Assembly (NCBI GenBank): GCA_963665185.2
Contig: CAXXPO010000026.1
Location: forward strand, 124,001-188,000
Source: G963665185 sp963665185
GTDB lineage: Bacteria; Desulfobacterota; Desulfovibrionia; Desulfovibrionales; Desulfovibrionaceae
Length of the DNA: 64,000 bases
Reading direction: 5' to 3'
The position numbers were made by a program, and so were the translations under genes. Positions 44,325-53,075 of the stretch are shown one piece after another; position 1 is the first letter of the stretch; each line of letters starts with the position of its first letter. Below the pieces are notes generated by a model. The model had not been told where the DNA came from, ran no database searches, and saw only the letters and a program-made list of their open reading frames with translations.

Positions 44325-45404
44325 ATGCCCTGGACAAAACTTACTGCTGACAGCTACTCGATGGGTGCTCTCCCCAATGCTGAAACTGGGCGCGTACTGA
44401 CGTATTCCCAAGCCTTGCGGGAAGCACAGTCGCAAGCCATGGCCGCTGACGCGAATGTGATCGTCATGGGCGAAGGCGTAGACGACCCCGGTGGGATTTT
44501 CGGCTCCACGCTTGACCTGCACAAAGAATTTGGTCCCTCCCGATGTTTTGATCTGCCCATAGCCGAGAATGCTTCTACGGGCATGGCCTTGGGAGCGGCC
44601 ATTGTAGGTGTGCGTCCCATATACGTGCACATGCGCATGGATTTTATGCTTATGGGCATGGACCAACTCGTCAACCATGTGGCGAAATGGCGGTATATGA
44701 CAGATGGGGCGCAAAATGCCCCGCTGGTCATCCGTGCCCTGATAGGGCGGGGATGGGGATCTGCTGCCCAGCACTCCCAGAGTTTGCAGGGCATGTTCAT
44801 GCAGGTTCCCGGACTGAAGATCGTCATGCCGGTAACGCCCATGGATGCCAAGGGCATGCTTCTTTCCGCCATTGCAGATGATGGGCCGGTGATCTTCCTT
44901 GAGCATCGTTGGCTTTACGGAAGACAGGGACAGACGCCTGAGGAAATGTATTTTGTTCCTTTAGGTAAGGGACAGGTGCTGCGACGGGGCGGGGATGTGA
45001 CCATCTGTGCCTTGTCGCTGATGGTGTGCGAAGCCCTTGAGGCGGCAAAAGAACTGGCCGAGGAAGGGGTGGATGTGGAAGTCATCGACATGCGTAGCGT
45101 CAAACCTGTGGATGAGGAACTGTTGCTGGAATCCGTGCACAAGACCGGGCGTCTGATACTGGCCGACACCGGTAACATCATGGCCGGGTGGAGCGCGGAA
45201 ATTGCCGCGCTCATCGGAGAGAAGGCCTTTGATGCTCTCAAGGGACCAGTGGCTCGTGTGGGACTGCCCGACATCCCCACTCCGGCATCGAGTGCCTTGG
45301 AGGATGTGTTTTATCCGGGCAAGGATGCCATCAAGGATTGTGTTCGGCGGTTGATGGCGCGAAAGGTTATGCAGCCAAGGCTGCATGGAGAGAGTCATGA
45401 GTGA
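44325..45404 (+). CDS. TPP-dependent dehydrogenase E1 beta-type subunit
   Basis: 359 residues from ATG 44325. 'MAADANVIVMGEGVDDPGGIFG', 'FDLPIAENASTGMALGAAIVGVRPIYVHMRMDFMLMGMDQL' and the C-terminal transketolase part 'DMRSVKPVDEELLLESVHKTGRLI' match AcoB/PDH-beta. It forms the heterotetramer with the preceding subunit. The stop TGA is inside the following radical SAM start (8-base overlap), so the four genes are translationally linked. Confidence 0.87.
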   Translation: MPWTKLTADSYSMGALPNAETGRVLTYSQALREAQSQAMAADANVIVMGEGVDDPGGIFGSTLDLHKEFGPSRCFDLPIAENASTGMALGAAIVGVRPIYVHMRMDFMLMGMDQLVNHVAKWRYMTDGAQNAPLVIRALIGRGWGSAAQHSQSLQGMFMQVPGLKIVMPVTPMDAKGMLLSAIADDGPVIFLEHRWLYGRQGQTPEEMYFVPLGKGQVLRRGGDVTICALSLMVCEALEAAKELAEEGVDVEVIDMRSVKPVDEELLLESVHKTGRLILADTGNIMAGWSAEIAALIGEKAFDALKGPVARVGLPDIPTPASSALEDVFYPGKDAIKDCVRRLMARKVMQPRLHGESHE

Positions 45405-46500
45405 GATTATTTTGGATGGGGACAAACTGCGCTGGCACAAAGAGCGTGTCGATGCCTTGCTTGCCGGTGAGCGTGTGGCTCCTTTGACCATAGATTGTGC
45501 TCTGACCAGAAAATGCTCCTACCGTTGTATCTATTGTTACGGGCAGCTACAGGAGAATCCGGGAGGGGAACTCTCTCGCGACGTCATTCTTCGGTTTCTG
45601 GACGATGCCGCTGAAATAGGCGTTAAAGCGGTGAGTTTTGTCAGCGACGGAGAATCCACGTGCAGTCCCCATCTTTACGAGGCCATTTTGCACGGCAAGG
45701 CCAACGGTTTGGACATGGCTCTTGGAACCAATGGCTATCTGCTTCGGGATGATCGCCTGGAGGAGATTCTGCCGGCTCTGACGTATTTGCGGTTTAATAT
45801 TTCGGCAGGCGAACCCCGGAGATACGCAACTATTCATGGCTGTTCGGAAAAGTGTTTTCATAAAGTCTGCGCCACCATCCGGAAATGCGTGGAGCTTACG
45901 AACAGCAAGGGCTTTGGTGTCACCCTTGGAATGCAGATGGTGTTGATGCCCGACCTGGCGGATCAGATTCTTCCTTTGTCGCGACTGGGTGGCGAGCTGG
46001 GGGTGGATTATCTTGTCATCAAACATTGCAGCGACGATGAGGACGGCTCTCTGGGGGTTGATTACAACAAGTACGACGCCCTGACTCCCCTGCTGGAAGA
46101 GGCCGAAGCCTTGAGTACGGACAGTTATCGCGTGGCTGTGAAATGGTCCAAAATTAGAACTGGAAACAAGCGTATCTATACCCAATGTTACGGTCCTCCT
46201 TTGATACTTCAGATGTCCGGCAGCGGGTTGGTGGCCCCTTGTGGTATGTTTTTCAATGAAAAATACTCCCGGTTTCACATTGGCAATATCAGTCAGACTC
46301 CTCTCAAGGAAATCTGGCAAGGGGAGCGATACTGGAAAGTCATGAATGAGCTGGCCTCCAGTGGTTTCAACGCCAATACGGACTGCGGAACGCTGTGCTT
46401 GCAGCACAAGGTGAACGAGCGGTTATGGCGTATCAAGAAGGGGCAGGAAGAATTACGGGGCGCAGAGGGACCCAAGCCTTTACACGTGAATTTCATATGA
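45397..46500 (+). CDS. Radical SAM enzyme ending in HVNFI, paralogue 2
   Basis: 367 residues from ATG 45397. Cluster motif Cys40-x3-Cys44-x2-Cys47 (KCSYRCIYC) at exactly the same positions as in the protein at 42222. 'VSFVSDGESTCSPHL' is the SAM-binding strand, 'LGTNGYLLRDD' a later one, 'LGMQMVLMPDLADQ' and 'LVIKHCSDDEDGSLG' match the paralogue. C-terminal cysteines: 'YTQCYGPPLILQMSGSGLVAPCGMFF', 'DCGTLCLQHKV'; ends HVNFI. The insertion of 'VDYNKYD' sets it apart. Substrate unknown. Confidence 0.82.
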   Translation: MSEIILDGDKLRWHKERVDALLAGERVAPLTIDCALTRKCSYRCIYCYGQLQENPGGELSRDVILRFLDDAAEIGVKAVSFVSDGESTCSPHLYEAILHGKANGLDMALGTNGYLLRDDRLEEILPALTYLRFNISAGEPRRYATIHGCSEKCFHKVCATIRKCVELTNSKGFGVTLGMQMVLMPDLADQILPLSRLGGELGVDYLVIKHCSDDEDGSLGVDYNKYDALTPLLEEAEALSTDSYRVAVKWSKIRTGNKRIYTQCYGPPLILQMSGSGLVAPCGMFFNEKYSRFHIGNISQTPLKEIWQGERYWKVMNELASSGFNANTDCGTLCLQHKVNERLWRIKKGQEELRGAEGPKPLHVNFI

Positions 46501-46513
46501 TTGGAGACGTTTT

Positions 46514-47974
46514 GTGGCAAAATTGAAAATCCTTTTGGTTCTGCCCAATTACCGTTGGGTTGAAGGCGATGCCAGTACATTGTGGCAGATCATCCCGTAT
46601 AATCTATGCCTGTTGGCGGCCATGGTGCGGGATATCTGCGAGGTGAAGATACTGGATGCCTACATGGCGGACATGACAAAGGAGCAGGTCCGGGCGGCCC
46701 TTGTCAAAGAATCCCCTGACATGGTGGGCGTAACCGTGATGATGGACCAGTTTGCCCCGTCCGGTCATGCCGTGGCCGCTATGGCAAGAGAAACTCTGCC
46801 GCAGGCACAGATTCTCATGGGCGGCGTTTACATGACCGTGAATCCGGAAATAGCTATTGAAGATGTGAACATCGACTACGGAATCATAGGCGAAGGCGAG
46901 TACGTCCTACGAGACTTGGTGCTTCATCTCACCCAGGGGACGGTTTTCCCGGAAAAAGGAATCATCTTCAAGCGGGATGGAAAAGTAGTGAACACGGGAC
47001 GTTCAGATTTTATAATGAATCTGAGTGAACTGCCGTTTCCTGCCTACGACCTGATCGACTATCCCGCCTACGCCAACACCGCAGACCGCAACAGTGTGGA
47101 TTCGCCAAGGCTGTTTCCGTATGGTCGTATTTTCAGCTCCCGCGGTTGCCCGGTGAATTGTGTCTTTTGCCAGGTGAAGACCATCCAGGGACGCAAATTT
47201 CGGCCACGTACCGCCGAGGATGTGCTGAACGAGATTGCCTGGCTTAAAAAAGAGTACGGCATTCGTTCCCTGACCTTTGACGACGACAATTTCTTCACCA
47301 GCCGCAAAAGGGCCAAGGCTATTTTGGAAGGAATGATCGAGCGCGATCTGGCCATGCCCTGGGTCTCCATTGCCACAGCCGTTTTTCGGCTTGACGAGGA
47401 AATGATCAAGCTTATGCGGAAAAGCGGCTGCCAGTATATCTGCATTGCCATTGAGTCGGGAACCAAGCGGGTTATACATGACATTGTGGGCAAGCCCATC
47501 GACTTTGACCACGCGAAAAAAATTACCCGGCTTGCGCAACAGGAAGGTATTTTTGTTTCCGCAAACTTCATAATTGGGTTTCCAACGGAAACATGGCAGG
47601 AAATAAGGGAAACAATCCGTTTCGCAGAAGAGTTGAACCCCGACTACATGAAGCTTTTTCATGCCATCCCGCTGCGCAACACCCGTCTTTGGGAATTGTG
47701 CGAAGAGCATGGTCTTTTTAAGAAGGGATTCGAACAAGGACAGCTGCGTTGGAGCGCGGGGCAGATCGAAACCGACGAATTTATGGCCAACGATTTGACG
47801 ACGCTCAGAGCTTATGAATGGGACCGCATTAATTTTAGCCGTCCGGAAAAGTTGGAGCGTATCGCCAAGCAGATGCGTGTTTCCGTTGAGGAAATGAACA
47901 CAATACGCAAACAGACCCGGGCTAACGCACATCGGCAGATATACCGTCAGTTATCAAACGAGATGGAAAAATGA
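46514..47974 (+). CDS. Cobalamin-binding-type radical SAM enzyme
   Basis: 486 residues from GTG 46514 (GGAG 8 bases before). N-terminal B12-binding-like Rossmann domain (about 1-150; no DxHxxG motif seen), radical SAM motif Cys212-x3-Cys216-x2-Cys219 (GCPVNCVFC), 'SLTFDDDNFFTSRKR', 'CIAIESGTKRVI', 'SANFIIGFPTETWQEI'. This architecture is typical of B12-dependent methylases and ring-modifying enzymes. The C-terminal ~130 residues are helical. It follows the HVNFI gene by 13 bases and the next gene overlaps the stop. Confidence 0.83.
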   Translation: MAKLKILLVLPNYRWVEGDASTLWQIIPYNLCLLAAMVRDICEVKILDAYMADMTKEQVRAALVKESPDMVGVTVMMDQFAPSGHAVAAMARETLPQAQILMGGVYMTVNPEIAIEDVNIDYGIIGEGEYVLRDLVLHLTQGTVFPEKGIIFKRDGKVVNTGRSDFIMNLSELPFPAYDLIDYPAYANTADRNSVDSPRLFPYGRIFSSRGCPVNCVFCQVKTIQGRKFRPRTAEDVLNEIAWLKKEYGIRSLTFDDDNFFTSRKRAKAILEGMIERDLAMPWVSIATAVFRLDEEMIKLMRKSGCQYICIAIESGTKRVIHDIVGKPIDFDHAKKITRLAQQEGIFVSANFIIGFPTETWQEIRETIRFAEELNPDYMKLFHAIPLRNTRLWELCEEHGLFKKGFEQGQLRWSAGQIETDEFMANDLTTLRAYEWDRINFSRPEKLERIAKQMRVSVEEMNTIRKQTRANAHRQIYRQLSNEMEK

Positions 47975-48666
47975 TTATAGGTATTGCTTATCCTTATCTT
48001 CCGTATGCTTTGGACCGCGATGAACCGGTGTTCACGATTATTGGAAAACCCCATCAATATTACGCTCTCAATGCCTGCAAGGGTGTGACGGACAAGTTCT
48101 ACGTGCTGACCTCCAAGCCGGAAGTCGCGGCCGTGGCGCAGGAGTGCGGGTATACCATCATGCCATGGGAGCTGCTGGACAAGTCCGAAGGACTGCTGCC
48201 TGGGCATCAGATGACCAACGCCATGATGGACTTTGTCAAGGCGGATTTGAGCATGGACTACGAAATGCTGATGCGCCAGCAGCTCTTGCACATGAACCTT
48301 GCCAACGTTCTTGTGCGCAGACAGACCCTGCTAACCATGCGAGATATCTCCAAACAGCGTTCACTACCGTATCTTTATCTGTCCATGCGCATACGTGAGG
48401 CTGTTGGAGTTGTGGGAGCCGATGCCGCCATGGTCAGTGTATTGAACGATGCTCCAATACAACTGGAGGACAAACACGTCCCCTCTGTCGTGCGCTTCGA
48501 GCAGGCAACGAATTTCAGTTGCGAGAGGAACATTGTGCCGGGACAGCAGCGTCATTTTGCACATCAGGTTTCCGAGCTGGAAGGACTGCGGGTTGACAGC
48601 GAAATAAAAGCGGCATTGGCATCTCTTATTTTAAAAGAATTGCCCGACTACCATCGTATGACATAA
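47971..48666 (+). CDS. Small nucleotidyltransferase-like protein, unassigned
   Basis: 231 residues. The first third resembles a nucleotidyltransferase: 'FTIIGKPHQYYALNACKG' then 'KFYVLTSKPEVAAVAQECGYTI', the same order as in CMP-sugar synthetases (a lysine-containing loop, then a strand with 'VLTS' like VSTDD). The usual N-terminal ARGGSK-type loop is missing or replaced by PYLPYALDRDEPV. The rest is not recognised. If it is an enzyme, it is highly divergent. It overlaps the B12 radical SAM gene by 4 bases. Confidence 0.45.
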   Translation: MIIGIAYPYLPYALDRDEPVFTIIGKPHQYYALNACKGVTDKFYVLTSKPEVAAVAQECGYTIMPWELLDKSEGLLPGHQMTNAMMDFVKADLSMDYEMLMRQQLLHMNLANVLVRRQTLLTMRDISKQRSLPYLYLSMRIREAVGVVGADAAMVSVLNDAPIQLEDKHVPSVVRFEQATNFSCERNIVPGQQRHFAHQVSELEGLRVDSEIKAALASLILKELPDYHRMT

Positions 48667-48677
48667 GGACATCTGCC

Positions 48678-50972
48678 ATGAGAAAAGTGCTTATCGTCAA
48701 GCCTGACTACAAGCATCTGCCTTTGGGGCTTGCCTATGTAATGGCTTCCCTGCGGGAAAGCCGGATTCCCTATGACTATGTGGATACGGTTTTTGACCGT
48801 ACAAGCTGGTGCGAGCGTCTTGACGCGGATGAATATTTTGCCGTGGCAACCGGGGGCCTTTGTGGTGATGTCAATTCTATTCGCAGCATCTTTGACTTGG
48901 CCAAATCGAAAGTGCCGGAAGTGGCGACCTTGCTTGGTGGCAGTATCACGCACGACTGCCCCTCCCAGCTTCTTATGGACATGATGTCAGTGGACTATCT
49001 GGTCATCGGGGAGTGCGAATCCTCCATGCCCTTCTTGCTTCATGAAATCGCAAGCGGCCGCCCTGAGCGAGAAAATCTGAAAAAGATTCATGGGATTGCC
49101 TTTAATGACCAGGGAAAGGCCGTGGTCACACCTGCGGCTAAGCCTGTGTCGCTGAAAAATAATCGTCTTTTTCCGGTGTGGGAAGATATCTCCAACATTC
49201 AGTACTACATCGATCTGGTTCGTGTTCCGGGACTTCCGGAGTTCAGTGGCTTGCCTGTTCTTACGGGGCGGGGCTGCACCGGGAAATGTACTTTTTGTTC
49301 TCCTACTTTGGGGACTTTTCGTACTCGGCCTGTGCAGGAAGTGATGGAAGAGCTGCACTACCATCACGAAAGCGGGTATGACTTCGATGGTTTTCTTTTC
49401 CTTAACGAAATGTTTTATCCCTCGCTGAAGACTGTACAGGAATTTGTTACCGCCTATCGTAATTCAGGGATCAATCGTCCCTGGCAGTGCTCCATGCGCG
49501 TGGATATGAATTTGGAGTGCCTGCAACTGATGAAAGACGCAGGCTGTGTTATCGTGGGGGTTGGCTATGAGAGTGGGAACAACGATATTCTTACCCGGAT
49601 GCGTAAGCGAACGAATACGGATCAGATCCGCGCATTTTTGCGCAAATCCAAGGAAGTCGGCCTCTACGTCTACGCCACGTTTATGTTCGGTTCCGAAGGC
49701 GAAACAGAGACGGAAATTGCTCAGACCATGGATTTGCTCCTTGAGGAAAAAGTCTATGGAGGAGGGGCGTGCGTAACCATTTATCCAGGGACGGCCATTT
49801 ACGACAACGCCTACGCCAAGGGGCTTTTCGCCGACCCTAAGAAACACCTTGAGACTTTGGATTTTTTCAACAGCGTTATAGCGGGCAACATCCTTAAATC
49901 AGAATATGTGAACATTAGCGACATCCCGGATAAGTACGAACTAAACAAGGTGGCCCTGCGCCATTACAGTCGTTATCGCGGTGGCATCCACAAACATTTC
50001 AATGTAATGTCGCCGAATTTTGAATTAGGCACGGGAATTTGCCCCACCTGCGGGGCCGAGGTCGAGCTCCGTTTTTACGTCAATACGTTGTTTACCGAAC
50101 ACCGCTCCTGCCCCCAATGCAGGCATCCCGTGTTTATGGATTTTTACCACCACCCCCCGTTCGAAGAGCACAAACGTAGGCTTCAGGCCCTGCTGGATGG
50201 CAAACAGAAGATTGCAGTTATTGGCCAGGGGCCTAATAGCTTTGGGCTGCTTTCTTCCAATGTGTTCATTAAAGACCCGGAGCAGGTGTCCATGGTGGTG
50301 GGAGACCACGCTTTGCACGCGGACAACAGGTTTCTTATTCATTCCGTGCGTCCTATGGACGAACTCAACAGGGAAACGGCGGACTGTGTTGTCATCGCCG
50401 ATGCCGACTCCCTGCGAGACACTACTCGGCAGGTGGCGGAGCTTGGTTTTCAGGACAGGGCCATGACAGTACTTCCCTCAGGTTGGCCGGATTTTGTTAA
50501 GAAGATCAAGGACGCATTGCCGACTCCCTGGGATGCTGTTCGATTTTATTTTCCGCCTCCGGAAAATACCTACCAATGCAGGCAGCTTTATCAAAGCATT
50601 GCCCGACATCTGGCGCGGACCAATGGAGAAGGAACGCGATTTTGTCTGGCTCCCGCAGGTGCGTTTGCCAGGGATATGGCAGAAGTCATGGAGGATTTTG
50701 GGCTGGTCGTTACGGCGTATCTGGACAACTTTCTTCAGGGGGACACCATGGGAGGGAAGCCTTTGTTCCGTCCCGCAGAGGTGGACGACTTCTCTTTCGC
50801 AGACGTTTTTGTGGTGGCCACCCCTAATTGTCATTCCCAGGAGATCATCGCCAATGGGTTGAATGAGCATATGGGCGCGGGAAATAGCCATAAAGTCATA
50901 TTGCTTGCGGACATGTATCTGAATCTTTTCATTGAAGACTACAGATTTTGTCAAACGATCCTGGGCAACTGA
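48678..50972 (+). CDS. Radical SAM fused to zinc ribbon and two Rossmann-like domains
   Basis: 764 residues, far longer than usual. Order: B12-binding-like N-terminus (about 1-185), radical SAM core with Cys200-x3-Cys204-x2-Cys207 (RGCTGKCTFC), then a zinc-ribbon of Cys455, Cys458, Cys478 and Cys481 (CPTCGAE ... CPQCR), then two repeated nucleotide-binding-like domains, the first starting KIAVIGQGPNSFG (about 511) and the second around RFCLAPAGAFARDM (about 650). The latter two resemble the small domain that accompanies sugar-modifying methyltransferases and PglD-like proteins. The fusion suggests that cluster chemistry and a nucleotide-linked substrate are handled in one polypeptide. Function unknown. 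Confidence 0.75.
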   Translation: MRKVLIVKPDYKHLPLGLAYVMASLRESRIPYDYVDTVFDRTSWCERLDADEYFAVATGGLCGDVNSIRSIFDLAKSKVPEVATLLGGSITHDCPSQLLMDMMSVDYLVIGECESSMPFLLHEIASGRPERENLKKIHGIAFNDQGKAVVTPAAKPVSLKNNRLFPVWEDISNIQYYIDLVRVPGLPEFSGLPVLTGRGCTGKCTFCSPTLGTFRTRPVQEVMEELHYHHESGYDFDGFLFLNEMFYPSLKTVQEFVTAYRNSGINRPWQCSMRVDMNLECLQLMKDAGCVIVGVGYESGNNDILTRMRKRTNTDQIRAFLRKSKEVGLYVYATFMFGSEGETETEIAQTMDLLLEEKVYGGGACVTIYPGTAIYDNAYAKGLFADPKKHLETLDFFNSVIAGNILKSEYVNISDIPDKYELNKVALRHYSRYRGGIHKHFNVMSPNFELGTGICPTCGAEVELRFYVNTLFTEHRSCPQCRHPVFMDFYHHPPFEEHKRRLQALLDGKQKIAVIGQGPNSFGLLSSNVFIKDPEQVSMVVGDHALHADNRFLIHSVRPMDELNRETADCVVIADADSLRDTTRQVAELGFQDRAMTVLPSGWPDFVKKIKDALPTPWDAVRFYFPPPENTYQCRQLYQSIARHLARTNGEGTRFCLAPAGAFARDMAEVMEDFGLVVTAYLDNFLQGDTMGGKPLFRPAEVDDFSFADVFVVATPNCHSQEIIANGLNEHMGAGNSHKVILLADMYLNLFIEDYRFCQTILGN

Positions 50973-50994
50973 AGCGTGTGAGAAAGTGAGGGAC

Positions 50995-52449
50995 ATGAGC
51001 GATTCCATAAAAATTTTCCAGGATACGGCTCCCTATGTGCGGCGGCTCATAGAAATGCCTTGTGTCCCGTTGTTGACCCGTTCTTCAGATTCCCTGTGCC
51101 TGCTTGGTTCCTGTTTTACCTGGCATTTGCATAACGAAGGATTGCGCAGCCTTGGACTGAACAGCTTTTTTCAATGGGCAACAGGGTTTCACTTCAGTAC
51201 CGAATCCTTGGCCAACCTTATGGAGCGCATCGCGGATGGAACACCGCATTCGGAAGAGGATTTGTATTATTATCCAGACGAAATAGGAGGGTTCAGGCCT
51301 TTCCAGTACTATTTTAATCAGCGTTTTCCTGTGGAACAAAAGGAAGATGTTCTCCATCAACTGGATGTACTGGACGAGCAATGCGCAGCTGCGTTGCGCA
51401 ATTGCAGCCATCTCATGCTGGTTACGGGGACTCCGCGCGTGGTGCGGCTCAGGGCTACGGGACAATGCGTGGCCGTCGCGGCCAAGATGCCGCGCTTTGA
51501 TTATACGCACCACCGCAACTCGGTAGAGGAGGAAGTTATCCATCTGAGCCGGGTTGTGGACAGTGTGCTGCGCATCAGAAATGGCGCCCCTTTGCCGATT
51601 TTTTTTATGCTTTCCCCTATGCGCTATATGTTCCATCCCTTGTGTGCCGAGGCCTGCACCCCCACTCTTGTGGACAGTGCACGGCAAGGTTCGCCCTATG
51701 TGGAGGACAATCTGGGAAAGGCGATTATGCGGGTTGCCTTGCATACGTTTCTGGATAAACACCCAGATGAGGATTTTCACTACTTTCCTGGCTTCGAACT
51801 GGTTCAGGATGAATTGCGTGCCCATGAGCCTTTTTGTGGCGAGCATGCGCATGTGCCGCATTTTCCCCATACCAGCCATTACGTTGTAAAACGATTTATC
51901 GAGCATTATGTTGCGCAGGAAATAATTTCACAAATAGAAATGTCTGAAGAATTACACAAGTGGACTGAGTCAGTTAATTCCACTTTGATTCCTGCCCAGA
52001 AAGTGAAGATGCTGGATGACTTCACCCAGAGTTTGCTGCCCCGCATTGTTGCCTTTGCAGGCAAGGACAGGCTCAATAGTGCGCTGCTGAGAAATATGTT
52101 CCTTTTTCTTGGAGCCTGCGCTCGCCATGCTCCCGAAAAGGCTGCCGAAGCGTTTCGTTTCGTATGCAGGGCTATGAACGGTGACTTGAACATTGCCATT
52201 TGGGGGGTGGGCGGCAATTACTCGGCAGTTTTTTCGGAAGGGGTCAGGGTGCTTGTCCGGGAAGGCGTGCGGGTAGTGCTTACAGATGGTGCTTCCAACA
52301 ACTGGGGCAGGGAGGTGGACGGCCTCAAGGTGGTCGCTCCTGAAAAATTGGTCGGAATGAATCTGGATTACGTTTTTATCGCCTCATTTTATCATGACGA
52401 CATCCATTCTAGTATCCGTCAACTCGGGCTATCCGCTCGTATTGCCTGA
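50995..52449 (+). CDS. GSCFA-domain protein with Rossmann-like C-terminus
   Basis: 484 residues from ATG 50995 (upstream in-frame sequence overlaps the previous gene). GSCFA family motif CLLGSCFTWHLHNEG at about 35-49 (Ser39 in the GSCF position, like the nucleophile of SGNH-type enzymes), 'MLSPMRYMFHPLCAEA', 'FPGFELVQDELR' and 'HYVVKRFIEHYV'. The last ~90 residues (NIAIWGVGGNYSAVFSEGV ... VVLTDGASNNWG ... DYVFIASF) mirror the Rossmann-like repeat at the C-terminus of the preceding protein. SGNH-like proteins often handle O-acyl groups, so an acyl transfer or hydrolysis step on the glycan is possible. Last + strand gene of the cluster. Confidence 0.75.
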   Translation: MSDSIKIFQDTAPYVRRLIEMPCVPLLTRSSDSLCLLGSCFTWHLHNEGLRSLGLNSFFQWATGFHFSTESLANLMERIADGTPHSEEDLYYYPDEIGGFRPFQYYFNQRFPVEQKEDVLHQLDVLDEQCAAALRNCSHLMLVTGTPRVVRLRATGQCVAVAAKMPRFDYTHHRNSVEEEVIHLSRVVDSVLRIRNGAPLPIFFMLSPMRYMFHPLCAEACTPTLVDSARQGSPYVEDNLGKAIMRVALHTFLDKHPDEDFHYFPGFELVQDELRAHEPFCGEHAHVPHFPHTSHYVVKRFIEHYVAQEIISQIEMSEELHKWTESVNSTLIPAQKVKMLDDFTQSLLPRIVAFAGKDRLNSALLRNMFLFLGACARHAPEKAAEAFRFVCRAMNGDLNIAIWGVGGNYSAVFSEGVRVLVREGVRVVLTDGASNNWGREVDGLKVVAPEKLVGMNLDYVFIASFYHDDIHSSIRQLGLSARIA

Positions 52450-52496
52450 TACCATAGGACTTCTTGCAGAAGCAGGAGGTGGAGTTCTTTCACCCG

Positions 52497-53072
52497 TTAG
52501 CAGGGAACCTGCATGATATCCATCCAGTGGTGCAGGATGGCCGCGTGGCCTGTTTCGGCCATGCCGTAGTCTTTGGCGGCAATGTAGCTGTTGAGGTCTC
52601 CGCTTTGACGCAGAGGATTGTCTGCGTCCATGGCGGAAAGAGTTACCACAAGACCGCCCTTGTCGCGGGCAGTCTCAACTCCCCGCAATACATTCGGGGA
52701 ACGGCCTGAACTACTGATGGCCACCAGCATATCTCCGGGTTTCATGTGAAAGTTGAGAGGGACGCTAAATACTTCTTCATATCCTATGTCGTTGGCAATG
52801 GCGGTGAGTTGTGCCAGATCAGTGAATACCTCGGTATGAATTCGGCCATTCTTGCACAAGTCTGCAGAAAAATGGCTTGCCATGGAGGCACTGGCCCCGT
52901 TTCCCACCAAGAAGACGGTCCGAGCTTCGGAACGGATGTGGGCGCATTGTTCACACCACCAGGCAAAGCCGGCCTCGTGCGTCAGCTCTTCCCCGTTGTG
53001 CTTGGTAAAAGTCATTCCGCTGAGCAGGCTGCTTAACAGGGAAGTCCGTGCGCTCCACATTTTTCCTGACAT
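52497..53072 (-). CDS. SIS-domain phosphoheptose isomerase-like protein (GmhA-like)
   Basis: 191 residues. SIS domain: 'TVFLVGNGASASMASHFSADLCKN' (sugar-phosphate loop), 'LTAIANDIGYEEVFSVPL', 'GDMLVAISSSGRSPNVLRGVETA' are the GmhA-type motifs, acting on sedoheptulose-7-phosphate. The C-terminus 'AETGHAAILHHWMDIMQ' fits. It is the last gene of the minus-strand heptose operon, 3 bases after the deoxyhypusine-synthase-like gene, and converges on the GSCFA gene. Confidence 0.82.
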   Translation of the reverse strand: MSGKMWSARTSLLSSLLSGMTFTKHNGEELTHEAGFAWWCEQCAHIRSEARTVFLVGNGASASMASHFSADLCKNGRIHTEVFTDLAQLTAIANDIGYEEVFSVPLNFHMKPGDMLVAISSSGRSPNVLRGVETARDKGGLVVTLSAMDADNPLRQSGDLNSYIAAKDYGMAETGHAAILHHWMDIMQVPC

Positions 53073-53075
53073 TGT

